Below, one piece after another: positions 27,556 through 38,136 of a stretch of DNA of 64,000 nt. The stretch comes from Allostella sp. ATCC 35155 (lineage in GTDB: Bacteria > Pseudomonadota > Alphaproteobacteria > ATCC43930 > Allostellaceae). The notes under the pieces are model-generated. The model worked only from the letters and a program-made list of their open reading frames with translations. It did not search any database and was not told the origin of the DNA. The stretch covers positions 4,150,001-4,214,000 of the forward strand of contig AP019701.1 in the NCBI GenBank assembly GCA_006738865.1. Direction: 5' to 3'. Numbering within the stretch: position 1 is the stretch's first letter; every line of letters starts with the position of its first letter. A program made the position numbers and the translations under genes.

Positions 27556-29139
27556 TCAGCGCGCCAACCAGGCATCGGCATAGGCATCGTTGGGGCCGTG
27601 CGCGGTGGTGATCGCGTCGTGCACGCGGCGGTTCAGCACGACCGGGAACTGCAGCTCGAGCAGCGGCGCGGTCGGCAGATCCTCGATCAGCGTCTTCTGG
27701 ATCTCGTCATAGGCGGCCTGCTTCTTGGCCTCGTCGGTCTCCGACGTCGCGGCTGAGAAGAGGTCGTCGATGCGCTGGTTGCAGTAGCCGTTGGCGTTGG
27801 CGAGGAAGACCTTGCGCACGTTCGAGCAGAGATAGGTCCGCGCGACGCCGAGCGCCGGGTCGGCATACTGGTAGAAGAAGGTGTAGACGATGTCGTAGTC
27901 CCAGTTGGTGTAGCGCTGGATCCAGTTGCCGGGATCGGTGTTCTCGACCGTGGCGCGGACGCCGACCCGGCGGAAGGATTCGCGCAGGTACTCACCGAGG
28001 CGCGTCCAGTGGTCGCCGTAGGGCAGGGCCAGGATCTTGATCTCGGCCCGGGTTCCGTCGGCACCCGGCTTCAGCCCCATCTCGTCGAGCAGCGCCTTCG
28101 CCTTCTCCGGATCGTAGTCGTACCGCGGCACGTCGGAGATGTAGTAGCGGGTCGAGCTGGAGATCGGGCCGGTCGGCACCTTGCCCTGGCCGTAGAAGAT
28201 GCGGTCCTTGATGAAGTTGCGGTCGATGGAATGCAGCAGCGCCTTGCGGAACCGCTTGTCGCCGAAGGGCGGCCGGCGGCTGTTCATGTCCATGAGAATG
28301 AGCGGCGCGATGAATTCCTGCCCCTTGTCGGCGATCGTCAGGGCGGGGTTCTTCTTCAGGCGCTCGAGGTCGGTGAACTGCACCGCGTCGAACTGGGCCT
28401 GGTCGACCAGCCCCTGCTCCAGGGCGACGGTGCGCGCGGCGGCGTCCGGGATGAAGTGGAAGCTGATCGCGTCGAGATAGGGCCGCCCCTCGCGGTAGTA
28501 GTCGGGATTGCGCTCGAGCTGGAGGGATTCGCCGCGCGTCCAGGAGACGAAGCGGAACGGCCCGGTGCCGACCGGCTTGGCATTGGCCGGGTTCTTGTCG
28601 AACTCGGTGCCGGCATAGATGTGCTTCGGCATCATCGGCGCGCCCGAGAGCTCGAAGGCGTAGAGGAAGGGCGAGAACCGCTCCTTCAGCTTGTAGACGA
28701 CCGTGTGGTCGTCGGGCGTCTCGACCGACGCGACCCGCGAGAAGACCGACCGCGCGCGCGGATGCGTCTTCATCAGGAATTCCTGGGTCGTGAAGACCAC
28801 GTCGGCCGCGGTGAAGGGCTTGCCGTCATGCCACTTGGCATTGCGGCGCAGATGGAAGGTGTAGGTCAGGCCGTCGGCCGACCGCTCCCAGCGCTCGGCC
28901 AGCCCGGGCTTGGGGTTCAGGCCGAAGTCGAAGGTCAGCAGGCCCTCGAAGATCTTGCCGCCGATGGTGACCGTGCCGCTCGCCTGGCCGAGCGCGGTGA
29001 CCACATGCGGCGGCTCCGGATGGACGAGGATGCGCAGCGTGCCGCCCTTCCGCGGTGTCTGTGCCGTGGCGGGTGCTGCCGCCAGCCCGAGCGCGAGCAC
29101 GAGCCCGAGCCCGAGGATCGCCTTCGCAAATCTCCGCAT
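27556..29139 (-). CDS. Importer 1 periplasmic substrate-binding protein (SBP family 5)
   Basis: 527 aa. Sec signal peptide MRRFAKAILGLGLVLALGLAAAPATA, cleaved near 26. Family-5 features are GLAERWERSADGLTYTFHLR, AKWHDGKPFTAADVVFT, and NPDYYREGRPYLD. These proteins bind oligopeptides, opines, glutathione, nickel complexes or other organic ligands. First gene of the minus-strand operon; AGGGGAG precedes the ATG. The 327 bases upstream hold the divergent promoter region with the TetR gene. Confidence 0.92.
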   Translation of the reverse strand: MRRFAKAILGLGLVLALGLAAAPATAQTPRKGGTLRILVHPEPPHVVTALGQASGTVTIGGKIFEGLLTFDFGLNPKPGLAERWERSADGLTYTFHLRRNAKWHDGKPFTAADVVFTTQEFLMKTHPRARSVFSRVASVETPDDHTVVYKLKERFSPFLYAFELSGAPMMPKHIYAGTEFDKNPANAKPVGTGPFRFVSWTRGESLQLERNPDYYREGRPYLDAISFHFIPDAAARTVALEQGLVDQAQFDAVQFTDLERLKKNPALTIADKGQEFIAPLILMDMNSRRPPFGDKRFRKALLHSIDRNFIKDRIFYGQGKVPTGPISSSTRYYISDVPRYDYDPEKAKALLDEMGLKPGADGTRAEIKILALPYGDHWTRLGEYLRESFRRVGVRATVENTDPGNWIQRYTNWDYDIVYTFFYQYADPALGVARTYLCSNVRKVFLANANGYCNQRIDDLFSAATSETDEAKKQAAYDEIQKTLIEDLPTAPLLELQFPVVLNRRVHDAITTAHGPNDAYADAWLAR

Positions 29140-29204
29140 CGCCTAGCTCCCCTGTTGGAGGCCCGGACCCCGTGGAAACCCCGCATGCCGAGCCGGTTTT
29201 TACA

Positions 29205-29218
29205 TGATCATTTGATCA
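29205..29218. promoter_or_regulatory. Near-palindromic TGATCA pair between importer 1 and its TetR gene
   Basis: TGATCATTTGATCA consists of two TGATCA hexamers (29205-29210, 29213-29218) separated by TT; each hexamer is itself a palindrome and the whole is a near-perfect dyad. It sits 66 bases before the binding-protein gene in an AT-rich stretch. A further TGATCGAT occurs at 29359, nearer the regulator. A TetR dimer site is the likely meaning. Confidence 0.5.
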
Positions 29219-29466
29219 GGATAAGCACGATCGGCACGGGCGCGCAATGCGTGTCCGGAAAGAATCTTCGAGGGTATGCCAGGACTTGCAGCGAAGATCG
29301 GGATGAATCCAGCGCCAGATCAAAACGGGAACATGGCCGATCGATTCATCCGTTCATCTGATCGATAATGCGGCAAGTGGTCCGTGGCCCCCGGCGGCCG
29401 GTCATGGTACCCCTGGCGGGGGAAGGATGGCGGCGCCGGAGCCGCCCCGCGGCGGAACTGCAGGGC

Positions 29467-30171
29467 ATGGGCGAAAAAACGGAAACGAGCGCGCGTCGGC
29501 CCCGATCGACGGCACGGCCGCGCGGACGCCTGAAGCACGAGAACCGCGAGGTTCTCATCGTCGAGCGCGCGATCCGCTATTTCGCGCGGGCCGGCTTCCA
29601 CGGCAACACGCGCGAGCTGGCCCGTTCGATCGGGGTCAGCCAGTCGCTGCTCTATCACTACTTCGCCAACAAGGAGGCGCTGATCGAGCGGGTCTTCGAC
29701 CGCCTCTATTCCAGCCGCTGGAAACCCGCCTGGGAGGCCGTCCTGCGCGACCGCGCCGAGCCGCTGGCCGAGCGGCTGGACCGCTTCTACCAGGACTATA
29801 CGGATGCCGTGCTGTCGGACGAGTGGACCCGGGTCTTCTTCTTCGCCGCGCTGCGCGACGTCAACATCCACAAGCGGAACACGCTCTTCGTCCGCGAGCG
29901 GATCGTCCATGTCCTCATCCGCGAGATGCGCGCGGCCTTCGCCGAGGATCCGCGCGACGGAGCGCTGGACGGACCGATATCGCCGCTCGAGGAGGAGGTC
30001 GGCTGGGACCTCCACACCGGCATCTTCTACCTCGCGATCCGGCGGGCGATCCTCGACACGCCCTCGCCGCTCGGCCGCCGCGAGGCCAACCGGCTCAAGA
30101 TCGCGATGTTCCTGGCCGGCGCGCGCGCCGTCCTGACCGACGCGTGGCGCGAGCCCGCCCTGGTTTCGTAG
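29467..30171 (+). CDS. TetR-family regulator divergent from importer 1
   Basis: 234 aa from ATG 29467. In-frame ATGs at 29368 and 29404 would add an Arg-rich N-terminus that is not typical of the family, so the later start is preferred with moderate certainty. The HTH is IVERAIRYFARAGFHGNTRELARSIG then SQSLLYHYFANKEALIERVF (near residues 27-75). The C-terminal ligand domain has several helices. It probably senses the importer substrate or a breakdown product and represses the divergent seven-gene operon. Confidence 0.88.
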   Translation: MGEKTETSARRPRSTARPRGRLKHENREVLIVERAIRYFARAGFHGNTRELARSIGVSQSLLYHYFANKEALIERVFDRLYSSRWKPAWEAVLRDRAEPLAERLDRFYQDYTDAVLSDEWTRVFFFAALRDVNIHKRNTLFVRERIVHVLIREMRAAFAEDPRDGALDGPISPLEEEVGWDLHTGIFYLAIRRAILDTPSPLGRREANRLKIAMFLAGARAVLTDAWREPALVS

Positions 30172-30217
30172 CAATACCAAATCCGGCGGATGGGGAACGA
30201 CCCGTCATCGATGCCGT

Positions 30218-30303
30218 TGCGTCCCTCGACTTCGCTCGGGATGAGAGGAATTCTTTAACCTGAACAAAGGCATACCTCATCCCGAGCGAAGTCGAGGGAC
30301 GCA
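30218..30303. repeat. 28-bp perfect inverted repeat (large stem-loop)
   Basis: Arm 30218-30245 (TGCGTCCCTCGACTTCGCTC...) is exactly complementary to 30276-30303, with a 30-base AT-richer loop. It lies between the 3' ends of the TetR gene and the dialkylglycine decarboxylase gene, which converge here, so it could form a bidirectional terminator or an mRNA 3'-end hairpin. Its size and the CCTCGACTTCGCTCGGGATGA core suggest a dispersed repeat family rather than a private structure. Confidence 0.9.
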
Positions 30304-30355
30304 CGGTCGCCGGCCAGCGCCATGAGTCATGGCTCTTCGGATTTGGTGCGATCCG

Positions 30356-31711
<1,356 letters not shown>

Positions 31712-31741
31712 CTAGGCGTCGGACCTTATTCAAGGAAATTC

Positions 31742-31776
31742 ATATCCGAACAATCGGATATCAGAATTGGTGATAT
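31742..31776. promoter_or_regulatory. Two inverted repeats in the dgdA-LysR divergent promoter
   Basis: ATATCCGA (31742-31749) pairs with TCGGATAT (31754-31761) across ACAA. Overlapping it, ATATCA (31758-31763) pairs with TGATAT (31771-31776) across seven bases. LysR regulators usually occupy two adjacent sites, one recognition and one activation site, in just this kind of divergent gap. The second ends four bases before the regulator's start codon, fitting autorepression. Confidence 0.65.
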
Positions 31777-31779
31777 GTG

Positions 31780-32667
31780 ATGCTCGATCTGGACCCGCTC
31801 CTGCTGCGCAGTTTCATCGCCGTGGCGCGAGCCGGGACGATCAGCGCCGCCGCCCAGCAGGTCGGACGGACGCAGTCGGCGGTCAGCATGCAGATGCGCC
31901 GGCTGGAAGCCGTCGTCGGCCAGCCGATCCTCTATCGCACGGGGGCCGGCGTCGCCCTGACGGCGGCGGGCGATCGCCTGCTGCGGCATGCGGAACGGAT
32001 CCTTGTCGCCCAGGACGAGGCGCTCGCCGATGTCGCCGGCAAGGGCCTGCGCGGCACGATCGGCTTCGGCTGCCCCGAGGACTATCTGACGGCCTTCTTC
32101 CCGGCGATCCTCCGGAGTTTCGGCGCCGACCATGGCGGCGTCGAGATCGAGGTCGTCTGCGCGCCGACGATCGAGCTGCGCCCGCTCCTGCAGCGCCGGC
32201 GCATCGACCTCGCCCTCGTCTCGCTGCCGGAGGATGCCGAGCCCCGGCGCATCATCCGGCCGGAGAAGCTCGTCTGGGTGGCCGATCGCCCGCGCCCCGA
32301 GATCCTGGCGAGCCGCATCCTGCCGCTCGCCCTGTCGGCGCCGGGCACGATCGACCATGACGCCGCCCGGAAGGCGATGGACCGGGCCGGCCGCGCCTAC
32401 CGCATCGCCTTTGCCAGCAGCAGCCTGGCGGGGCTGCTCGCCGTCACGCGGTCGGGCCAGGCGATCAGCGTCGTCACGCGATCGGCCGTGCCCGCGGACC
32501 TGCATGTCCTGGACGGGCCGTTGCCGCCCCTGCCCGCCATCGGCATCAGCCTCGCCTATGCCGCGGCCCGGCCGCCGCTCATCGTCGGCACCTTCGGCGG
32601 GTTCGTGGCGCGCTACCTTGCCGGCACGGCGACTGCCGGGGGCCGTCAGGCGGCATCGGCGAGATGA
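31780..32667 (+). CDS. dgdR: LysR-family regulator, probable DgdR
   Basis: 295 aa. HTH at residues 5-60 (PLLLRSFIAVARAGTISAAAQQVGRTQSAVSMQMRRLE, seen in sections) and an inducer-binding domain from about 90. It is transcribed away from dgdA with 104 bases between them, the same layout as dgdR-dgdA in Burkholderia, so it probably responds to 2-methylalanine-like substrates. A GTG immediately before the ATG is an alternative start. No good ribosome-binding site is visible. Its 3' end overlaps the convergent importer 2 ATPase gene by 22 bases. Confidence 0.85.
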   Translation: MLDLDPLLLRSFIAVARAGTISAAAQQVGRTQSAVSMQMRRLEAVVGQPILYRTGAGVALTAAGDRLLRHAERILVAQDEALADVAGKGLRGTIGFGCPEDYLTAFFPAILRSFGADHGGVEIEVVCAPTIELRPLLQRRRIDLALVSLPEDAEPRRIIRPEKLVWVADRPRPEILASRILPLALSAPGTIDHDAARKAMDRAGRAYRIAFASSSLAGLLAVTRSGQAISVVTRSAVPADLHVLDGPLPPLPAIGISLAYAAARPPLIVGTFGGFVARYLAGTATAGGRQAASAR

Positions 32668-33641
32668 CAGGCGGCGACGTGCCCCTCCCCCATCGGGCGC
32701 AGCTGCGGCATCTCGGTGCCGCAGCGCTCGGTCCCGTTGGGACAGCGGCCGAGGAAGCGGCAGATGCGCGGGTCGGGGTCGATCGGGCTGCGCGGATCGC
32801 CCGAGAGCTGGATGCGCTGCGGCGTCCGGCCGGGCACGCCGCTCGGAACCGCTGAGAGGAGGGCGCGGGTGTAGGGATGGCTCGGCCGCTCGAAGATCTG
32901 GCCGACCGTGCCGACCTCCGCCATCCGGCCCAGATACATGACCGCCACCCGGTCGCAGATGAGGCGCACCACCTCGAGGTCGTGGGTGACGAAGAGGTAG
33001 CTCATGCCGAGCCGGCGCTTCAGCTCGTCGAGCAGCTTCAGCACCACCACCTGGACCGAGACGTCGAGCGCCGAGGTCGGCTCGTCCAGCACCAGCAGGC
33101 GCGGCCGCAGCGCAACGGCGCGGGCGATGCCGACCCGCGCCTTCTGCCCGCCCGAGAGCTGATGGGGGAAGCGCTGCAGCAGGGTCTCCGGCAGGCTGAC
33201 GAGTGCCGCCAGCTCGTGCACCCGGTCGGCCACCTTCGCCGCCGCCCCCGGGTCCATGCGCCGGATCGGATCGGCGATGCAGTCGAAGGCCGTCCAGCGC
33301 GGGTTGAGGCTCTCGGTCGGGTCCTGGAAGACCATCTGGATCGACCGGCGCAGCGGATGGCGGGCGAAGCGGCGGGCGGCGATCTGGCCGATATCCTCGC
33401 CGGCGAAGCGGATGCTGCCCTCGCTCGGGTCGATCAGGCGGGCGACGACGCGCGCCAGGGTCGACTTGCCGCAGCCGCTCTCGCCGACGAGGCCGAGCAC
33501 CTCGCCTTCGCCGATGCGCAGGTCGACGGCGTCGACCGCGTGCAGGACGCCGGGCCGCTTGCCGCGCAGGCGCTCGATCGGCCCCGGCTGGCCGACGGTG
33601 AAGCGCCGGCAGAGCCCGGCGACGTCGAGCAGCGCCGTCAT
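32646..33641 (-). CDS. Importer 2 ATPase, DppF/OppF type
   Basis: 331 aa. Walker A GESGCGKS (near 53), Q-loop MVFQDPTESLNPR, signature LSGGQKAR, Walker B LLVLDEPTSALD and H-loop VTHDLEVV are complete. The C-terminal oligopeptide-family extension (HPYTRALLSAVPSG) is followed by a Cys cluster (CRFLGRCPNGTERC) as in DppD/DppF, which can hold a 4Fe-4S cluster. Last gene of the importer 2 operon, coupled to the DppD gene by an ATGA overlap. Confidence 0.93.
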   Translation of the reverse strand: MTALLDVAGLCRRFTVGQPGPIERLRGKRPGVLHAVDAVDLRIGEGEVLGLVGESGCGKSTLARVVARLIDPSEGSIRFAGEDIGQIAARRFARHPLRRSIQMVFQDPTESLNPRWTAFDCIADPIRRMDPGAAAKVADRVHELAALVSLPETLLQRFPHQLSGGQKARVGIARAVALRPRLLVLDEPTSALDVSVQVVVLKLLDELKRRLGMSYLFVTHDLEVVRLICDRVAVMYLGRMAEVGTVGQIFERPSHPYTRALLSAVPSGVPGRTPQRIQLSGDPRSPIDPDPRICRFLGRCPNGTERCGTEMPQLRPMGEGHVAACHLADAA

Positions 33642-34633
33642 GCCGCCAGCCCCATCAGCGGGCGGACGCAGAGCACGCGGCGCTCGCCGTCCGGCGACGG
33701 CGTCACGATGGCATCCAGCGCCGGCGCCCGGCAGGGCTCGCCCGCGCGATCGCAGCGCTCGAGGAAGCGACAGCCGGGCAGGTCGGCCCGGCGCAGGTCC
33801 GGCAATCCCCCCGGGATCGCCTCCAGGTCCTCGAGGTGCCGCCCCGGCCGCGGCGTCGCCGCCAGCAGCTTGGCCGTATAGGGGTGTCGCGGCGCCGCGA
33901 AGAGCTGGGCCGCGGGCGCATCCTCCACGACATGGCCCGCATGCATGACGACGATGCGGCCGCAATGCTCGGCCGCCAGCCCGAGGTCATGGGTGATGAG
34001 AACGGTCGCCATGCCGCGCGACCGTCCGAGTTCGCCGATCAGGTCCATGATGGCCGCCTGGGTGGTGACGTCGAGGCCCGTGGTCGGCTCGTCGGCAATC
34101 AGCAGGGCCGGCCGGCAGGCCAGCGCCAGCGCGATCATGACCCGCTGGCACATCCCGCCCGACAGCTCGAACGGGTAGGCGTCGAGCCGGCGCCGGGGGT
34201 CGGTGATCTTGACCAGCGCCAGCATCTCCATCGCCCGATCGCGCGCCGCCGCACCCTTGAGATGCTCATGCCGGGCCAGCACGTCGGCGATCTGGTCGCC
34301 GACGGTGCGGATCGGGTTGAGGGCGCCGCGCGGGTTCTGGAAGATCATCGCGAACTCGCGCCCGCGCATGTCGGCGAGCTCGCTCGCGCTGGCCCTCAGG
34401 AGGTCGAGGCCGGCGAAATAGACCCGGCCGGCCTCGACCCGGCCGGCCGGGTCGAGGATGCCCATGATCGCCTGGGCCGTGACCGACTTGCCCGACCCGC
34501 TCTCGCCGACGATCGCGATGGTCTCGCCCTTGTCGACCGCGAAGGAGACGCGCTCCAGCGCCTTCACCGGACCGGCGCGGGTGCGGAAGGTGACGGAGAG
34601 ATCCCCGACCGCGAGCAGCGGCGGCGCCGTCAT
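33638..34633 (-). CDS. Importer 2 ATPase, DppD/OppD type
   Basis: 331 aa from ATG 34633. Walker A GESGSGKS (near 42), signature LSGGMCQR, Walker [13 protein letters not shown]-loop ITHDLGLA, and a C-terminal HPYTAKLLAATPRPG with the Cys cluster CRFLERCDRAGEPC. It overlaps the DppC gene upstream and the DppF gene downstream by four bases each, so the operon is translated as a coupled block. Confidence 0.93.
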   Translation of the reverse strand: MTAPPLLAVGDLSVTFRTRAGPVKALERVSFAVDKGETIAIVGESGSGKSVTAQAIMGILDPAGRVEAGRVYFAGLDLLRASASELADMRGREFAMIFQNPRGALNPIRTVGDQIADVLARHEHLKGAAARDRAMEMLALVKITDPRRRLDAYPFELSGGMCQRVMIALALACRPALLIADEPTTGLDVTTQAAIMDLIGELGRSRGMATVLITHDLGLAAEHCGRIVVMHAGHVVEDAPAAQLFAAPRHPYTAKLLAATPRPGRHLEDLEAIPGGLPDLRRADLPGCRFLERCDRAGEPCRAPALDAIVTPSPDGERRVLCVRPLMGLAA

Positions 34634-35484
34634 GTCCGGCGCCTCGGGTCGATCAGGTCGCGCAGCCCGTCGCCCAGCAGGTTGAAGCAGAAGACCGCCA
34701 GCATCAGCGCCAGGCCGGGGAAGAGCGCGACCCACCACTCGCCGGACTGGATGTAGTTGGCGCCGTCGGCGACCATGATGCCCCATTCCGGGGTCGGCGG
34801 GCGGACGCCGAGGCCGATGAAGGAGAGGCCCGCGGCGTTGAGGATCGCGTAGCCGAGCGTCAGCGACACCTGCACCATCATGATCGGCAGGGTGTTGGGC
34901 AGGATGTGGAAGAGGACCACGCGTGCCTCGCTGTTGCCGCTGACGCGGGCGGCCTCGACGAACCCCGCGTCGCGCCGCACGTTGGCCTCGGCCCGGGCGA
35001 CGCGGACATAGAGCGGAAAGTTCACGACCGCGGTCGCCAGCACGATGTTGCCGATCGAGTTGCCGAGGGCGGCGACGATCCCCATGGCGAGGACGAAGAG
35101 CGGGAAGGCCATGATGGTGTCGGCGATGCGGCCGGTGAGGCGGTCGACCCAGCCGCCGAAATGGCCGGCGGCGACGCCGGTCAGGGTGCCGGTGACGAAG
35201 ACCAGCAGGACGCTGGCGAAGGCGATCGTCATGTCGAGGCGGGTCGCCACCACCACGCGGCTGAAGACGTCGCGCCCGAGCTGGTCGGTGCCGAACCAGT
35301 GGCGCGCCGACGGCGGATGCAGGGTCCGGCTCGCGTCGCTCTGCAACGGATCGAACGGCACCAGCGCCGGCCCGAGGATCGCCGTCAGCACCAGCAGCAG
35401 GAAGAGCGCGAAGGCGGCCCCCGTCACCGGATTCTCGGTGACGACGTGCCGGAGATGCCGGGCGTATGCCTGGACCGCGGCCAT
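34630..35484 (-). CDS. Importer 2 permease, DppC type
   Basis: 284 aa, six helices. The first helix AAFALFLLLVLTAILGPALV is followed by the periplasmic HWFGTDQLGRDVFSRVV. The cytoplasmic EAA region is LFHILPNTLPIMMVQVSL, then LSFIGLGVRPPTPEWG. Starts three bases after the DppB gene. An antisense open frame of more than 3 kb covers this operon but is a GC artefact. Confidence 0.93.
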   Translation of the reverse strand: MAAVQAYARHLRHVVTENPVTGAAFALFLLLVLTAILGPALVPFDPLQSDASRTLHPPSARHWFGTDQLGRDVFSRVVVATRLDMTIAFASVLLVFVTGTLTGVAAGHFGGWVDRLTGRIADTIMAFPLFVLAMGIVAALGNSIGNIVLATAVVNFPLYVRVARAEANVRRDAGFVEAARVSGNSEARVVLFHILPNTLPIMMVQVSLTLGYAILNAAGLSFIGLGVRPPTPEWGIMVADGANYIQSGEWWVALFPGLALMLAVFCFNLLGDGLRDLIDPRRRT

Positions 35485-35487
35485 GCC

Positions 35488-36501
35488 TCAGCTCTCCACC
35501 TTCACCCGCGGATCGACGATTCCGTAGAGGATGTCGATCGCAAGGTTGAGCAGGACGTAGAGCAGCGCCATCGTCAGCACGAAGCCCTGCACCGGCGCAT
35601 AGTCCGAGACGATCAGGGCCTCGATCGCATAGGAGCCGATGCCGGGCCAGGCGAAGACCTTCTCGACCAGCACGTTGGCACCGAGCAGGAAGCTGAACAC
35701 CATGCCGAGCGTCGTCAGCACCGGCAGCATGGCGTTGCGGAAGGCGTAGACCCAGACGATCCGGCCGCGGCTCAGCCCGGAGGCGCGGGCGGCGCGCACG
35801 AACTCGCTGCCGAGGGCCGCCAGCATCGCTGCCCGGGTCATGCGGGCGAGCGGCGCCAGGGCGAAGATTCCGAGCGTCAGCGCCGGCAGCGCGAGCTGCG
35901 CCAGCGCCGCCAGCGCCGTTTCGCCGTCGCCCGCGAGCAGCGCGTCGAGGACGTAGAGCCCGGTGACGGGCGGGGGGGTCGAGGAGAAGATGTCGAGGCG
36001 GCCCATCGGCGCGGGCGCGACCTGCAGCACCGAATAGAAGACATGGACCAGCAGCAGTCCGGTGAAGAAGGTCGGCAGGCTGACGCCGGCGGTCGCCACG
36101 ATGCGGGTCGCATGGTCAATCCAGGAGCCGGCCCGCACCGCCGCCAGGATGCCGAGCGGCACGGCCACCGCGACCGCGAAGAGGAGGCCGGCCAGGGTCA
36201 GTTCGAGGGAGGCCGGCAGCCGCGTCACCAGCTCCTGCATGACCGGCAAGCCGGTGGTCAGCGACAAGCCGAATTCGCCGCGGGCGAGATCGCCCAGATA
36301 GGTCAGGAACTGCGCCGGCACCGACTGGTCGAGGCCGAGACGCTGGCGGATCTCCTCGATCGCCTGGGGCGTCGCCGCCGGCCCCGCGAAATAGGCGGCG
36401 GGATCGCCCGGCAGCAGGCGCGTCAGGAGGAAGGTGACGACGACGACGCCCGCGATCGAGGGCAGGGCCGCGGCCAGCCGCCGTCCGATCATCGCCAGCA
36501 T
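35488..36501 (-). CDS. Importer 2 permease, DppB type
   Basis: 337 aa. Family start IGRRLAAALPSIAGVVVVTFLLTRLLPGDPA, then RLPASLELTLAGLLFAVAV, and the EAA loop YAFRNAMLPVLTTLGMVFSF ahead of VLVEKVFAWPGIG. A long periplasmic loop (STPPPVTGLYVLDALLAGD) separates helices in the middle. It follows the binding-protein gene by 30 bases. Confidence 0.93.
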   Translation of the reverse strand: MLAMIGRRLAAALPSIAGVVVVTFLLTRLLPGDPAAYFAGPAATPQAIEEIRQRLGLDQSVPAQFLTYLGDLARGEFGLSLTTGLPVMQELVTRLPASLELTLAGLLFAVAVAVPLGILAAVRAGSWIDHATRIVATAGVSLPTFFTGLLLVHVFYSVLQVAPAPMGRLDIFSSTPPPVTGLYVLDALLAGDGETALAALAQLALPALTLGIFALAPLARMTRAAMLAALGSEFVRAARASGLSRGRIVWVYAFRNAMLPVLTTLGMVFSFLLGANVLVEKVFAWPGIGSYAIEALIVSDYAPVQGFVLTMALLYVLLNLAIDILYGIVDPRVKVES

Positions 36502-36531
36502 CGCCGCCGTCCCCTGCCCGCCCCCGGAACC

Positions 36532-38136
36532 TCAGGCCTTTTCCAGCTGCCGGTAGTCGAGCTGGCGATGGAACCAGTAGCGATAGCCGGTCACGTTCTT
36601 CTGCATCGCGACGTTGAGGTAGGGCTGGAACAGCGGGATGCGCGGCATCTCGTCGAAGGCGATGCCGACAAACGCCTTGACGTCGGCGGCGTAGGCGGCG
36701 GGATCGGTCGCGAAGCGCGCCCGCTCGATGGCGCCATCCATCTTCGGGTTCTTGTAGCCCATCGTGTTGAACAGGGCGTTCTGCCCGTGATAGGCCCAGA
36801 AGAAGAAGTAGTCGGGAAAGTTGAGCCAGCCGCCGAAGGTGTTGGTCAGCATCGGCAGCTGCTTCTTCAGCAGTTCGTTGCGCCAGTTGGCACCCGGGAT
36901 CTTGTTGATCGTCAGCGTGATGCCGATGCGCGCCAGGCTTTCCTGGACCAGGACGCAGATCGGCTCGTTGATGCCGGCCAGCCCGAGGTCGAAGGAGATC
37001 GTCGTCTCGAAGCCGTTGGGGTGGGCGGACGCGGCCATCAGCGCCTTGGCCCGGTCGAGGTCCGTCGCATAGCCGTGCGGCTGCGGCCAGGCCGCATCGG
37101 TGACCGGGCCCTTGGCGCCGAACATCGGCAGCGCCCGGCCGTACATCACGGAATCGATGATCGCCTGATAGGGCAGCGCCCAGGCGACGGCCTGGCGCAC
37201 CTTGACGTCGTCGAAGGGCGGCTTGTTGACGTTGAAGCCGATATACTGCAGCGCGTTCTCGACCGGCGTGCCGACGATCGTCAGCTTCCGCGAGTCCGCG
37301 AGTTCGGTGAAGTCCTTGCTGGCGAGGTCGAAGGAGACGTCGGCGTCGCCGCGCTCGAGCAGGGCCCGGCGATTGCCGCCCTGGGGCACGATGCGCCAGA
37401 TGACCCGCTGGATCTTCGGCTTCGGCCCGCCGACCCATTCCTCGTTGCGCTGGAACACGACCTCGGTTCCCGGCTGGAAGCGCGCGACGCGATAGGCGCC
37501 CGACCCCGCCTCGTTCGTCCGCAGCCAGTCCATGGCCCAGGGGTCGGCGGCCGTCGCATGCTTCTTCGCGAGCCCGGAATTGATGACGACCGGCACCGGC
37601 ACGCCGAGGTCGGGCATGGTCAGCTTGTCCTTCCGCAGGAAGTCGATGCGGAAGGTGCGATCGTCGACGGCGACGAACTGCTCCGGCTTCTCGAGCGAGC
37701 CCGCCTTCATCTGGAAGGTGGGGAAGCCGCCGACGGTCACGGCGCGGTCGAAGGACCATTTGACGTCGGCGGCCGTGACCGGCGAGCCGTCATGGAACTT
37801 GGCGCCCCGCTTCAGCCGGAAGGTGACCGAGCCGTCGGTCGCGTTCCAGTCCTCGGCGAGCTCGGGCTCGATCCTGGTGTAGTCGTAATGGTCGTTGCCG
37901 TTGGCGTCCTTCTTGGCGCCGAAGGTGACGAGCCGGTCGTAGCTGTTCCAGGACGCCTCGTAGCCCGGCCGGTTGGTGCCGACGCCGTGGATGTCGAGGC
38001 TGTTCGGTCCGTTCTCGGAGATCGCGAGCAGCGTGTCCTTGCGCGACTGGCCGAGCGCCGGGTTCCAGGGAACCCCGCCGATCGCGACACCGGCCGCCGC
38101 TGCGGCCGAGGACTTGAGGAAATCGCGACGCTTCAT
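36532..38136 (-). CDS. Importer 2 substrate-binding protein (SBP family 5), Tat-exported
   Basis: 534 aa from ATG 38136, chosen for its GGAGG eight bases upstream and because it begins a Tat signal (MKRRDFLKSSAAAAAGVAIG). Family-5 features are ELAEDWNATDGSVTFRLKRGAKFHDGSPVTAADVKWS and GYKNPKMDGAIERA. Tat export implies folding before secretion. Next to atzFGE and a GntR regulator, it may bind a urea- or biuret-like compound, but this ligand is inferred from context only. Confidence 0.9.
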   Translation of the reverse strand: MKRRDFLKSSAAAAAGVAIGGVPWNPALGQSRKDTLLAISENGPNSLDIHGVGTNRPGYEASWNSYDRLVTFGAKKDANGNDHYDYTRIEPELAEDWNATDGSVTFRLKRGAKFHDGSPVTAADVKWSFDRAVTVGGFPTFQMKAGSLEKPEQFVAVDDRTFRIDFLRKDKLTMPDLGVPVPVVINSGLAKKHATAADPWAMDWLRTNEAGSGAYRVARFQPGTEVVFQRNEEWVGGPKPKIQRVIWRIVPQGGNRRALLERGDADVSFDLASKDFTELADSRKLTIVGTPVENALQYIGFNVNKPPFDDVKVRQAVAWALPYQAIIDSVMYGRALPMFGAKGPVTDAAWPQPHGYATDLDRAKALMAASAHPNGFETTISFDLGLAGINEPICVLVQESLARIGITLTINKIPGANWRNELLKKQLPMLTNTFGGWLNFPDYFFFWAYHGQNALFNTMGYKNPKMDGAIERARFATDPAAYAADVKAFVGIAFDEMPRIPLFQPYLNVAMQKNVTGYRYWFHRQLDYRQLEKA

